Positions 13,829 through 20,846 of a DNA stretch of 25,138 nt are shown here, in pieces; the first letter of the stretch is position 1, and each line of letters opens with the position of its first letter. Origin of the DNA: JAFGED01 sp964551295 (lineage in GTDB: Bacteria; Chloroflexota; Anaerolineae; B4-G1). The notes under the pieces were generated by a model. The model did not search any database. It was given only the letters and a program-made list of their open reading frames with translations, and had not been told where the DNA came from. The DNA lies in the NCBI GenBank assembly GCA_964551295.1, contig CAZKDJ010000043.1:1-25138 (forward strand), read 5' to 3'. A program made the translations under genes and the position numbers.

Positions 13829-16800
13829 TCAACTGGTGATACGGGCAACGTCCTTCAACACCGCCACAAGCTCCTTGCGCCAGCCGCGCTCCATCGGCAG
13901 CCAGATCCCACGGCGGCTGACGCTGGCGCACCCCTTGAGCGCGTACTGGAGATTCTGACGGTTGAGGAACTCCGCCTCCGAATGCAGCGCCAGACGATCG
14001 TTCTCGATGCCGATGGTCGCCACGCCGGCGTCCCGCGCTAGCGCCTTGAGCCGCAACTGGTACATCAGGTTCTGCGCGTCCGGGGGCAGCGGCCCGAAGC
14101 GGTCGGCCAGCTCCTGCTCCATCCCCTCGATCTGCGCCATCGAGCCCAGCTCCGCCATGCGGCGGTAGATCTGCAGGCGCAAGCCCACGTCGGGGACGTA
14201 CGCCTCCGGCAGGCGCGCCGGGATGGGCAAATCGATACGGATCGACCCCAGCGGCTCGGGCGGCGGGGGAAGGCCTTCGCGCCGCGCCTTCATCTCCTGC
14301 ACCGCCCGCGAAAGCAGTCGGGTGTACAGGTCAAAACCGACGGCGGCGATCTGGCCCGACTGACGGGTGCCCAGGATATCGCCTGCACCTCGGATCTCCA
14401 GGTCGCGCATGGCGATGGTGTATCCGGCCCCCAGCTCGGCCGTCTCGCGCATGGTCTCCAGCCGCTGGCGCGCCTCGGTCGTCAGCCGCGTCAGCCGCCC
14501 GTGGAAGAAATAGGCATACGCGCGCTGCGCACCCCGCCCCACCCGGCCGCGCAGTTGGTACAACTGCGCCAGGCCGAACCGGCCAGCTCGCTCCACGATC
14601 AGCGTGTTGGCGTTGGGGATGTCGAGACCGCTCTCGATGATGCTGGTACACACCAGCACGTTGACCTCCCCGGCGACAAAGCGCAGCATCACCTCCTCCA
14701 GAGCGGACTCGCGCATCTGGCCATGGGCCACGGCAAAGGTCACCTCCGGCACCAGCTTTTCCAGTCGCCGGCGCGCCGTCTGGATCGTCTGCACGCGGTT
14801 GTGGACGTAAAACACCTGCCCGCCCCGCTCCATCTCGCGCAGGATGGACCGCCGCACCAACTGAGCATCGTACTCGCCCACGTAGGTGATGACCGGCAGC
14901 CGCTCCTCGGGCGGGGTCTCGATGGTGCTGATATCGCGCACACCGGCGAGCGACAGATACAGCGTACGCGGGATGGGCGTGGCCGTGAGCGTCAGCACGT
15001 CCACCTCGGTGCGCATGCGCTTGAGCTGTTCCTTGTGAGTGACGCCAAAGCGCTGCTCCTCGTCGACGATCAGTAAACCAAGGTCGGCGAACTGGACGTC
15101 CTTCTGCAGCAAGCGGTGCGTGCCGATGACGATGTCGACCTGGCCGGCGGCCAGCTTTTCCAGGATCTTTTTCTGCGTGGCGCGGGAGCGGAAGCGGGAC
15201 AGCATCTCCACCTCGACCGGGAAGGGAGCCAGCCGCTGGCGGAAGGTGGCGTAATGCTGCTGGGCCAGGACGGTGGTCGGCACCAGAACGCCCACCTGCT
15301 TGTTGTCCATCACCGCCTTGAAGGCCGCCCGCAGCGCCACCTCCGTCTTGCCGTAGCCCACGTCGCCGCAGATGAGGCGGTCCATCGGCTTGGACTTTTC
15401 CATACCGGCCTTGACGTCAGCGATGGCGCGCAACTGATCCTCGGTCTCATAGTAGGGGAAAGCGGCCTCCAGTTCCGCCTGCCAGTCGGTATCCGAACCG
15501 AAGGCGTGGCCCTCGGCCAGCTCACGGGCGGCGTATAGATCGAGCAACTCGCGGGCGACGTCCTCGGCGGCCTCCTTGGCCCGCGCCTTGAGCGACTGCC
15601 ACTCCGCCCGACCCAGCCGGTTGAGACGCGGCGGGCGGTCGTCGGCGCCGATGTAGCGGCTGAGCCGATCCGCCTGGTGGATGGGCACGTAGAGGCGGTC
15701 GCCCTCGCCGTACTCGACCAGCAGGTACTCGCGCTCCATCCCCTCCAGCGACCGGACGACCAAGCCGCGAAAGATGCCGATGCCGTACTCGACGTGGACG
15801 ACGTAATCGCCGGGGGTCAGGTCGGCAAAGTAGGCCTCGGGGGCCACATTGCGGCGGCGCACGGGACGCCGGGGCTGCGGGCGGCGCCAGCCAAATATCT
15901 CTGCATCGGTCAGGAGATGGAGCGCGGAAAAGGGCTGCCCCAGGTCAATGCCGCGCATCACCCAGCCCTCGTCGAGCGAGCCGTGGACAAAGACGAGGTC
16001 CGATTCGGTTGGCTGGCGCAGGTCCTCGACCGGCAGGCCTTCGTCGTAGCCGTATTCCGCGCCCCACAGCTCGGCCAACCGCTGCGCCTGTTGGCTGACG
16101 ACGACCACGCGCCCGCCCTCGGATCGGGCGGTGTAGATGTGGGCCAGCAGCGGCTTGAGCTCGCCGCCAAAGTGGGCCCCGGTAAGGAAGCAATCGGCCA
16201 GGCGCGAATGCGCCTCCTCCTCTCCATAGCCCAACGCAAGCACAGGTCGATCGGCCAGCTGCTCCGACCACGCGTCCCAGGTGACGTAGGGCAGCGGGTA
16301 TTCGGGCAGCAGCGCCCCTGCTCCCTCGGCAGCATCCCGCAGATCAACAGCCTCCTCCTCCAGGCTGGCCCAAACAGCAGCCAACTCCTGGGGATCATCC
16401 ACGACGATCAGCGTTTCAGGTGTGAGATAGTCCAGCAGCGTGGATGGGTGCGTGTAGAGATAGGGCAGGTAGAACTCGATGCCGGGGAACGGCATGGCGG
16501 ACGCCAGCCCTTTGTAATGGGACTCTAGCTCGGTCCGCTCGTCAGGCGGCTGGCGAGAGGCCAACTGCTCGGTGACGCGGTCGGCCACCCGCGGGCCGTG
16601 GCGCGGCAGGGCCTCGCAAGCCGGGGTAATGGTAATGGCCTCCACCCGCTCCTGCGAGCGTTGCGTGGCCGGATCAAAGCGGCGCAGTGAGTCAACCTGG
16701 TTGCCAAAGAGTTCGATACGCACGGGCAGCGCATCCGCCGGGGGAAAGATATCGAGGATGCCGCCGCGGTGGCTGAACTGCCCCGGCGCTTCGACGACGC

Positions 16801-17404
16801 TGACCGGCTCGTAACCCAGTCCAGCCCACAGGTTCAGCGTGCGCCCCAGATCGAGCACCTGATCCACGCGAAACTCGCGCACGGAGGTAGTGTACTGCCG
16901 AAACGGCAGCGTGGGTTGCATCAGCGCGCGGGCGGAGGCGACGATGAGCCCCCCCTCTGTCCCCCCCAGGAGGGGGGAAGGAGAAGAGTTTGCGTCCCTC
17001 GAGGAAGAAGAGGAAGCGTCCTCCAACGACGGACGGGAAGAGGCAGCTTGCGCGTGCAGCGTGGACAGGACGCGCAGGCGGCCGGTGATCACCTCGTCGG
17101 TCCAGGGAGCGCGCTCGTAGAAGAGGGTCAGAGGCTCAGGGAACTGCAGGATGCGCTCTGGCGCGACATACCAATCGCGCAGGGACTGGACCAGCCCCTT
17201 GGCCCGCTCCACCGAACCGGCGACGATCAACATCGGTCGCCCTAAATCGCGAGCGAGCGCAGCCAGGAGCGCCGGACGGACGGCGCGCAGCACTCCCAGC
17301 GGAGGCGACACCGTATCGCCCGGCAGTTCCTCCCGCAGACGCCGATAAGCCACGAGCTTTTCAAAAGATGTCAAAAGTCCCGAGACGTTCACCCTGTGTT
17401 CCAT
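13829..17404 (-). CDS. mfd: Transcription-repair coupling factor (Mfd) with a low-complexity insertion
   Basis: Mfd is a DNA translocase that removes RNA polymerase stalled at lesions and recruits UvrA. The 1191-residue product has the N-terminal UvrB-like region, the RNA polymerase interaction (CarD-like) domain around 525-600 (TPGDYVVHVEYGIGIFRG), then the RecG-like helicase motor: Walker A GDVGYGKTE (680-688), DEEQRFG (781-787), TLTATPIPRTLYLSL, ESGLDIPNANT and QLRGRVGR (950-957), and a C-terminal TRCF domain. Residues about 125-152 (Ser-rich, then PLLGGTEGG) interrupt the UvrB-like region just before the VASARALMQP segment and are encoded by a G/C-tract palindrome (separate entry). The ATG at 17404 has AAGAGGT upstream. 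It lies 68 bases after pth. Confidence 0.97.
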   Translation of the reverse strand: MEHRVNVSGLLTSFEKLVAYRRLREELPGDTVSPPLGVLRAVRPALLAALARDLGRPMLIVAGSVERAKGLVQSLRDWYVAPERILQFPEPLTLFYERAPWTDEVITGRLRVLSTLHAQAASSRPSLEDASSSSSRDANSSPSPLLGGTEGGLIVASARALMQPTLPFRQYTTSVREFRVDQVLDLGRTLNLWAGLGYEPVSVVEAPGQFSHRGGILDIFPPADALPVRIELFGNQVDSLRRFDPATQRSQERVEAITITPACEALPRHGPRVADRVTEQLASRQPPDERTELESHYKGLASAMPFPGIEFYLPYLYTHPSTLLDYLTPETLIVVDDPQELAAVWASLEEEAVDLRDAAEGAGALLPEYPLPYVTWDAWSEQLADRPVLALGYGEEEAHSRLADCFLTGAHFGGELKPLLAHIYTARSEGGRVVVVSQQAQRLAELWGAEYGYDEGLPVEDLRQPTESDLVFVHGSLDEGWVMRGIDLGQPFSALHLLTDAEIFGWRRPQPRRPVRRRNVAPEAYFADLTPGDYVVHVEYGIGIFRGLVVRSLEGMEREYLLVEYGEGDRLYVPIHQADRLSRYIGADDRPPRLNRLGRAEWQSLKARAKEAAEDVARELLDLYAARELAEGHAFGSDTDWQAELEAAFPYYETEDQLRAIADVKAGMEKSKPMDRLICGDVGYGKTEVALRAAFKAVMDNKQVGVLVPTTVLAQQHYATFRQRLAPFPVEVEMLSRFRSRATQKKILEKLAAGQVDIVIGTHRLLQKDVQFADLGLLIVDEEQRFGVTHKEQLKRMRTEVDVLTLTATPIPRTLYLSLAGVRDISTIETPPEERLPVITYVGEYDAQLVRRSILREMERGGQVFYVHNRVQTIQTARRRLEKLVPEVTFAVAHGQMRESALEEVMLRFVAGEVNVLVCTSIIESGLDIPNANTLIVERAGRFGLAQLYQLRGRVGRGAQRAYAYFFHGRLTRLTTEARQRLETMRETAELGAGYTIAMRDLEIRGAGDILGTRQSGQIAAVGFDLYTRLLSRAVQEMKARREGLPPPPEPLGSIRIDLPIPARLPEAYVPDVGLRLQIYRRMAELGSMAQIEGMEQELADRFGPLPPDAQNLMYQLRLKALARDAGVATIGIENDRLALHSEAEFLNRQNLQYALKGCASVSRRGIWLPMERGWRKELVAVLKDVARITS
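16949..17032. repeat. In-frame low-complexity insertion in mfd containing a C/G-tract palindrome
   Basis: Inside the mfd frame, CCCCCCTC (16950-16957) pairs with GAGGGGGG (16970-16977), with another C tract in the loop. It encodes the PLLGGTEGG peptide on the minus strand. A Ser-coding GAAGAAG-type stretch (to about 17032) adjoins it. From memory, the CCCCCCTC...GAGGGGGG element with the LLGGTEGG reading is a common dispersed repeat in several bacterial phyla; here it lies in a coding gene. The inserted segment corresponds to residues about 125-152. Confidence 0.7.
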
Positions 17405-17411
17405 ACCTCTT

Positions 17412-17465
17412 GTAGGTCAAGTTATCAACGTTACATCGTCAAGCGTCACTGGTAGCGTGACCTAC
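17412..17465. repeat. Inverted repeat between pth and mfd
   Basis: GTAGGTCA (17412-17419) pairs with TGACCTAC (17458-17465), with an inner GTCAC/GTGAC pairing. The ends match the GTAGGTC start of the palindromes at 11157 and 20296, so it may be a distant member of that group. It occupies most of the 68-base gap before mfd. Confidence 0.6.
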
Positions 17466-17472
17466 TCCTACT

Positions 17473-18060
17473 CTAAAGGCAACTGGGACCCGAATTGTGA
17501 CGGCTCATCGCCATCTCGGCCCCTTCCGCCAGCCACGTCTCGATTGCAGCAACAGCCTGTTCCAGTATTTCCCCAACCAAAGGCTCTTCGTCTGCAGAAA
17601 AGTCTCGTAACACGTAAGCGGCTGGATCCATCTGTCCAGGTGGGCGCCCAATGCCAATGCGCAAGCGGGTGAAATCCTGATCGCCCAACTGCTCGATGAT
17701 CGAACGCATTCCCTTGTGCCCGCCGCTGCCACCATCAGGCCGCATCCGCAGCGTCTCCAAGGGGAGATCCAGATCATCGTAGACGACCAGCAGCCGTTCC
17801 AGCGGAATCTGATAGAACTGCACCAACGGTACAACAGAGCGTCCACTGTCGTTCATAAACGTCTGTGGCTGGGCCAGCACGACGCGATGTCCGCAGATCG
17901 CGCCCAAGGCAACACGCGCCTTCTTCTGCCGCTTGTCAAAGCTCAGGTTGTGGGCAGCAGCCAGATGCTGGAGGCACCGAAAGCCGACGTTGTGCCGGTT
18001 CGCGGCATACTGGGGGCCAGGGTTGCCCAGCCCGACGATGAGATAGCGTTCTACGTCCAT
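17473..18060 (-). CDS. pth: Peptidyl-tRNA hydrolase
   Basis: Pth is a cytoplasmic esterase that releases peptides from tRNA dropped by stalled ribosomes. The 195-residue product has GLGNPGPQY (10-18) with N13, RHNVGF (22-27) with catalytic H23, FMNDSG (68-73) with N70, DDLDLP (95-100) with the active-site aspartate, and SGGHKGMRSI, all in the standard order. The ATG at 18060 gives the usual start (YLIVGLGNPG). It is the normal length, slightly extended at the C-terminus (SRHNSGPSCL). It sits between the exported protein gene and mfd on one strand; the pth-mfd neighbourhood is a common bacterial arrangement. Confidence 0.97.
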   Translation of the reverse strand: MDVERYLIVGLGNPGPQYAANRHNVGFRCLQHLAAAHNLSFDKRQKKARVALGAICGHRVVLAQPQTFMNDSGRSVVPLVQFYQIPLERLLVVYDDLDLPLETLRMRPDGGSGGHKGMRSIIEQLGDQDFTRLRIGIGRPPGQMDPAAYVLRDFSADEEPLVGEILEQAVAAIETWLAEGAEMAMSRHNSGPSCL

Positions 18061-18075
18061 AGCCTTTCACGCAAA

Positions 18076-18104
18076 CGCAACACGCGAAACCGGCACGTGT
18101 TGCG
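18076..18104. repeat. Inverted repeat between the exported protein gene and pth
   Basis: CGCAACACG (18076-18084) and CGTGTTGCG (18096-18104) are perfect 9-base complements with an 11-base loop. Adjacent CACGCAAACG (18068-18077) is also found inside the operator at 20913-20928, but here without the full palindrome, so a shared regulator is not supported. Confidence 0.55.
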
Positions 18105-18140
18105 CATCGCAGACGATGTCGTCCGTTGAATGGGGACCCG

Positions 18141-18878
18141 CTATTTGTGCGCAGATGACCCACGCAAATACCAGCGTATGCTCGCCTTAGCCATCGAATA
18201 AAGCCCCCAGAGCAGGAACAACATCACCGTGACCAACCCGCCGGTGCAAAATGCGTTCTGCAACACAGACGCGTCTAAATCCACACCCAGGCCTTCCTCC
18301 GCCTCAGGCGTAGGTGTGACGTTACCCTCATCTTCGCCCGCCTCGGACTCGGGAGAGGGACGCGGCGTCGACGTAGGAGGTTGCACGACGGAGGCCAGTG
18401 TGGGCGTGGGCCCGGCCGGAACGGTGGCCGCCAGCTCTTCCACCACAGTAGGTTCGGGGGAGGGCACGAAGCTCGAGTTATCTACGGTAATGCGTTCGAC
18501 AAAGTGAACGTGCGGGTTCTGGGGATCATCCACACCCCAGACAGCCAGGGCCAACACGTACGGGCCATCGGGAAGGGTCGTCGTATCCCATGTGCACAGC
18601 ACGCCATTATCGACAGGATTGGGAACCAACATGACGATATCCACCCAAGCCGAGTCGGCCACGACGCTTGCCCCGGACGCATAGCGCACTTGATAAGAAT
18701 CAAAGTTGGCGTGCGTGGCAATCCCCTTGATTTCGACGATCCCGCCGACGGTGGCGCCTGGCTCCGGATACGTGATAACCGATCGCCATTGGCGCAGCGG
18801 CGCAGCCCGGCTCGGCAAAGCGGCGGCGAGCAAGGCTATCGCCAGCACGATGCCCACGGCCAGAACGCGTTTATACAT
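18141..18878 (-). CDS. Exported protein with Ig-like domain, Pro/Thr linker and C-terminal membrane anchor
   Basis: Not assigned to a named family. The 245-residue product starts with a signal peptide (MYKRVLAVGIVLAIALLAAALPSRA, in pieces: basic start, hydrophobic core to about 20, AxA-like cut near 25). Residues about 30-135 look like a beta-sandwich domain (VITYPEPGATVGGIVEIKG; WDTTTLPDGPYVLALAV). A Pro/Ser/Thr/Glu-rich linker (about 137-200) follows, then a membrane helix (about 212-232) with a basic tail (RWYLRGSSAHK). The topology puts the domain outside, anchored by the C-terminus. There is no sortase motif. The ATG at 18878 has GAGGAAG upstream, and a good promoter lies at 18920-18948. 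It is divergent from the sigma factor operon. Adhesion or surface display is a guess. Confidence 0.8.
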   Translation of the reverse strand: MYKRVLAVGIVLAIALLAAALPSRAAPLRQWRSVITYPEPGATVGGIVEIKGIATHANFDSYQVRYASGASVVADSAWVDIVMLVPNPVDNGVLCTWDTTTLPDGPYVLALAVWGVDDPQNPHVHFVERITVDNSSFVPSPEPTVVEELAATVPAGPTPTLASVVQPPTSTPRPSPESEAGEDEGNVTPTPEAEEGLGVDLDASVLQNAFCTGGLVTVMLFLLWGLYSMAKASIRWYLRGSSAHK

Positions 18879-18919
18879 AGGTCTTCCTCACTTATTCGAG
18901 ATAGATTGAACAGGTGAAA

Positions 18920-18948
18920 AGTGTAACATGAAAGGGCTAGAATGACAA
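18920..18948 (-). promoter_or_regulatory. Promoter of the exported protein gene
   Basis: On the minus strand TTGTCA (18948-18943), a 17-base spacer and TACACT (18925-18920) lie about 42 bases before the ATG at 18878. Pth and mfd could share this transcript. Confidence 0.6.
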
Positions 18949-19042
18949 GGGTAAGAGGCAGGAAGCAAAATGCAAGACCAGTTGGGGACGTTTTATCGAC
19001 TGCCAACAGCCAGCCGCCAACAGCTATAGACCTTCAGGTAAT

Positions 19043-19098
19043 GTTTTTGACAAAACGGCCCGCCAGCAGGCGTGAAAAGCGACTCAAGTGTCAAAAAC
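19043..19098. repeat. Inverted repeat in the divergent region upstream of the sigma operon
   Basis: GTTTTTGACA (19043-19052) and TGTCAAAAAC (19089-19098) are perfect 10-base complements 36 bases apart. They lie 25 bases upstream of the sigma operon -35 box, a suitable place for an activator or repressor pair. The rest of the 18949-19122 stretch shows no gene. Confidence 0.55.
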
Positions 19099-19122
19099 CT
19101 TATCTGAACACCTATAGTTTGG

Positions 19123-19151
19123 TTGACCAGCCGCCGCTACTCTGTTATACT
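19123..19151 (+). promoter_or_regulatory. Promoter of the sigma/anti-sigma operon
   Basis: TTGACC (19123-19128), a 17-base spacer and TATACT (19146-19151) resemble the housekeeping consensus. Transcription would start near 19158, giving a leader of about 107 bases. Confidence 0.7.
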
Positions 19152-19180
19152 GTCCCCACATCGCCAGAATCAGCGTAACC

Positions 19181-19251
19181 GGGAGAGCGTAGTGGTGTTT
19201 CTATGAGCGAGACACCGCTGCTCTCCCCAATAAGACCTAACCCTGTTAGGT
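19181..19251 (+). promoter_or_regulatory. Structured 5' leader with two hairpins and a 16-codon ORF
   Basis: GGGAGAGC (19181-19188) pairs with GCTCTCCC (19220-19227). After a two-base bulge, 11 more pairs (two of them G-T) close a 7-base loop. A second hairpin ACCTAAC-CCT-GTTAGGT (19235-19251) ends just before the ribosome site AGAGGAA. An ORF MSETPLLSPIRPNPVR starts with ATG at 19203, inside the first loop, and stops at 19251-19253, 11 bases before the sigma start. It has no clear ribosome site. Confidence 0.6.
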
Positions 19252-19264
19252 AAAGAGGAACGGA

Positions 19265-19837
19265 ATGTCGGAAGAGAGCGATTCGGTGCTCATCGCTCGG
19301 GCGAAGGAAGATACAGAGGCGTTCAGCCTTTTGTACGAGCGATACGTCAGAAACATATACAACTACATCTACTACCGCACCGGCAACCATCACGACGCAG
19401 AGGACCTGGCATCGCGCACGTTCTACCGGGCACTGAAGCACTTTGCGCGCTACGAAGACCGGGGCGCGCCGTTCTCGGCTTACCTGTACCGCATCGCGCA
19501 CAACATGGTGGCAAACTGGCATCGAGATCGCAGCCGTCGGCAGGTCGTCCCTCTGAACGAGCTGGTCGTATCATCCCTCAAGCGAGAGCAGCCAGCGGCC
19601 ATGGCCGAGCAAAAGGCCGAACAGGACGTGCTGCTCGACGCAGTCCACAAGCTGGCCGCCGACCGGCAGCAGCTGCTCATTCACAAGTTTGTCGACCAAA
19701 TGAGCAATGCCGAGATCGGCCAGATCATGGGCCGAACGGAGGGGGCGATCAAGTCGCTCTACCACAGAACGCTGGTAGCACTGCGCCAAGATCTGCTCGG
19801 CGAAGGAAACGAGCGGAGCACAGATGAATTGGAGTAA
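19265..19837 (+). CDS. ECF-type RNA polymerase sigma factor
   Basis: A 190-residue sigma factor with only regions 2 and 4. Region 2 spans about 20-90, with FSLLYERYVRNIYNYIYYRTG, the -10 recognition DAEDLASRTFYRAL (44-57) and FSAYLYRIAHNMVANWHR. Region 4 spans about 125-178, with the helix-turn-helix MSNAEIGQIMGRTEGAIKSL. An acidic or glutamine-rich linker lies between them. ECF sigma factors are released from an anti-sigma partner on an envelope or stress signal. The ATG at 19265 follows AGAGGAAC. The next gene starts five bases after the stop, with its ribosome site overlapping the stop. The operon has its own promoter and terminator. Targets cannot be predicted here. Confidence 0.93.
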   Translation: MSEESDSVLIARAKEDTEAFSLLYERYVRNIYNYIYYRTGNHHDAEDLASRTFYRALKHFARYEDRGAPFSAYLYRIAHNMVANWHRDRSRRQVVPLNELVVSSLKREQPAAMAEQKAEQDVLLDAVHKLAADRQQLLIHKFVDQMSNAEIGQIMGRTEGAIKSLYHRTLVALRQDLLGEGNERSTDELE

Positions 19838-19842
19838 GGGCG

Positions 19843-20211
19843 ATGAACGAAGAACGCACAGAAGAAATACTGGCAGCTCATGCCGAGGCGCTGCTTGGCC
19901 GACCGGAGAACCTGTCACAGACGAACGTGACGGATGAAGAGCAGCAGGAACTCGCCCCGCTGTTCACGTTAGCCGAACAACTAAACCAAAACATGTCCCC
20001 CGTGCAGCCATCCGCGGCTTTTGTGCGCAGTTTGGGCAAGGAACTGGCGAACAGCGCCCAGCGCCAGGTTGCCGCATCGCAGCGCATGCGGCGCGGCGTG
20101 TTGATCGGCGCTGCTACGGTCGGGTCACTGGTGTCCATCGCGTCAGTCGTGGGAGCAGTCGTATACCTGATATCGCGCTTACGCGCACGATCGCACGCCC
20201 AAGTCCAATAA
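19843..20211 (+). CDS. Putative membrane-anchored anti-sigma factor
   Basis: A 122-residue protein with an acidic cytoplasmic N-terminal part (about 1-80, helical: ERTEEILAAHAEALL, LFTLAEQLNQNM), a membrane helix (about 86-110, GVLIGAATVGSLVSIASVVGA) and a short basic tail (SRLRARSHAQVQ). There is no HxxxCxxC zinc motif, so it is not a classical ZAS anti-sigma. The role rests on its tight link to the sigma gene (five bases apart) and its topology. The extracytoplasmic part is nearly absent, so any signal would have to come through the membrane or a partner protein. The ATG at 19843 has GGAG upstream. Confidence 0.7.
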   Translation: MNEERTEEILAAHAEALLGRPENLSQTNVTDEEQQELAPLFTLAEQLNQNMSPVQPSAAFVRSLGKELANSAQRQVAASQRMRRGVLIGAATVGSLVSIASVVGAVVYLISRLRARSHAQVQ

Positions 20212-20223
20212 ACACGCAAATGG

Positions 20224-20250
20224 AGCCCCGGCCAAAACCGGGGCTTTTTT
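20224..20250 (+). terminator. Intrinsic terminator of the sigma/anti-sigma operon
   Basis: AGCCCCGG (20224-20231), loop CCAAAA and CCGGGGCT (20238-20245) form a perfect 8-base stem running into six T residues. It lies 12 bases after the anti-sigma stop. Confidence 0.93.
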
Positions 20251-20295
20251 CTCAGAATAAGCCCCGACCGTATCATCTCAATATCTTTGGGGAAT

Positions 20296-20322
20296 GTAGG
20301 TCGGATTGGCAATCCGACTTAC
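20296..20322. repeat. GTAGGTCGGATT palindrome
   Basis: GTAGGTCGGATT (20296-20307), loop GGC, and AATCCGACTTAC (20311-20322) pair over 12 bases with one mismatch. The start GTAGGTCGG is identical to that of the palindrome at 11157, so these look like two copies of a dispersed element. Confidence 0.7.
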
Positions 20323-20352
20323 TCTTGCCCCTACTTTTTGAGAAGATACCCC

Positions 20353-20445
20353 CGACCTGTGGTCGAGACGCTTCATTGTCTGTAAATAGGGTAGAAACCC
20401 CCACCTTTAGGTGGGCCGTTTTCAACACCGCACTGACGGTTTGAA
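20353..20445. repeat. Three consecutive palindromes in a gene-free stretch
   Basis: They are CGACC-TGT-GGTCG (20353-20365), CCCACCT-TT-AGGTGGG (20400-20415) and the imperfect TTCAA-C-ACCG...CGGT-TTGAA (20421-20445). The whole interval 20251-20659 has no supportable gene. The CCCACCT hairpin is of a kind often seen at ends of IS200/IS605 elements. The third palindrome resembles a CRISPR repeat in outline but occurs once. Confidence 0.5.
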
Positions 20446-20550
20446 TGCAGCGGTCGGCGGTATGCCATAAGCTCTTCTTTCACGATGTCATCTGGAATGT
20501 GCCCTGGCTTGTTTGCTTGTTTTCTGGTTGTTGAGTGCTACCTACAAATA

Positions 20551-20635
20551 CGGCGTAGACGCCGCGCTGGCGAGCTTCAGGCGACTTTCAGTCGCGCTCC
20601 AAGCTACCGGCTTTCAGCCGGTAGTAGTTGACTTC
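20551..20635 (+). mobile_element. Three-hairpin block, possible IS605-type right end or guide-RNA scaffold remnant
   Basis: CGGCG-TAGA-CGCCG (20551-20564), GCGACT-TTC-AGTCGC (20581-20595) and CTACCGGC-TTTCA-GCCGGTAG (20604-20624) are perfect hairpins followed by TAGTTGACTT. From memory, the right ends of IS605-family elements that make the TnpB guide RNA have this kind of hairpin series with a final stem followed by a short unpaired tail. No tnpA or tnpB coding sequence is left here. The call is by resemblance only. Confidence 0.35.
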
Positions 20636-20659
20636 TCCTGGCGCTCTGCCCGGGAGAAC

Positions 20660-20830
20660 TCACCTCAGGCGGCGCACGCGCTCCGCATATCGCTCCACGC
20701 GGTACTCCACGCTACAGATTCGATCCTGCATCTCTCGCAGAAGCAACAGAATCTGACCAATGGCTTGCTCGGTCGTTATCCTTTCCTGCTCCCAGGCCTG
20801 GATCACCTCGCTCAACTCGTACGCGCCCAT
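20660..20830 (-). CDS. Small acidic/basic helical protein, 56 residues, unknown
   Basis: Not recognised. A 56-residue reading frame starts at ATG 20830 with a strong ribosome site (AAGGAG, seven bases away) and ends at 20660. It begins MGAYELSEVIQAWEQERITT, continues EQAIGQILLLLREMQDRI, and ends with a basic helix (EYRVERYAERVRRLR). It is likely all helical, without membrane segment or signal. It is preceded by a consensus-like promoter carrying two copies of one palindrome and by an XRE-type regulator gene on the same strand. Amphipathic helices suggest oligomerisation or binding a partner, perhaps the XRE protein, which is inference. The good start site and dedicated promoter argue that it is real despite its length. 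Confidence 0.7.
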   Translation of the reverse strand: MGAYELSEVIQAWEQERITTEQAIGQILLLLREMQDRICSVEYRVERYAERVRRLR

Positions 20831-20846
20831 ATCGCCGCTCCTTTCG

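Noticed and set aside
20455..20545. Possible minus-strand remnant peptide with KPGHIPDDIVKEELMAY
   Set aside because: It has no start or ribosome site and is bounded by a stop; too short to support as a gene or pseudogene.
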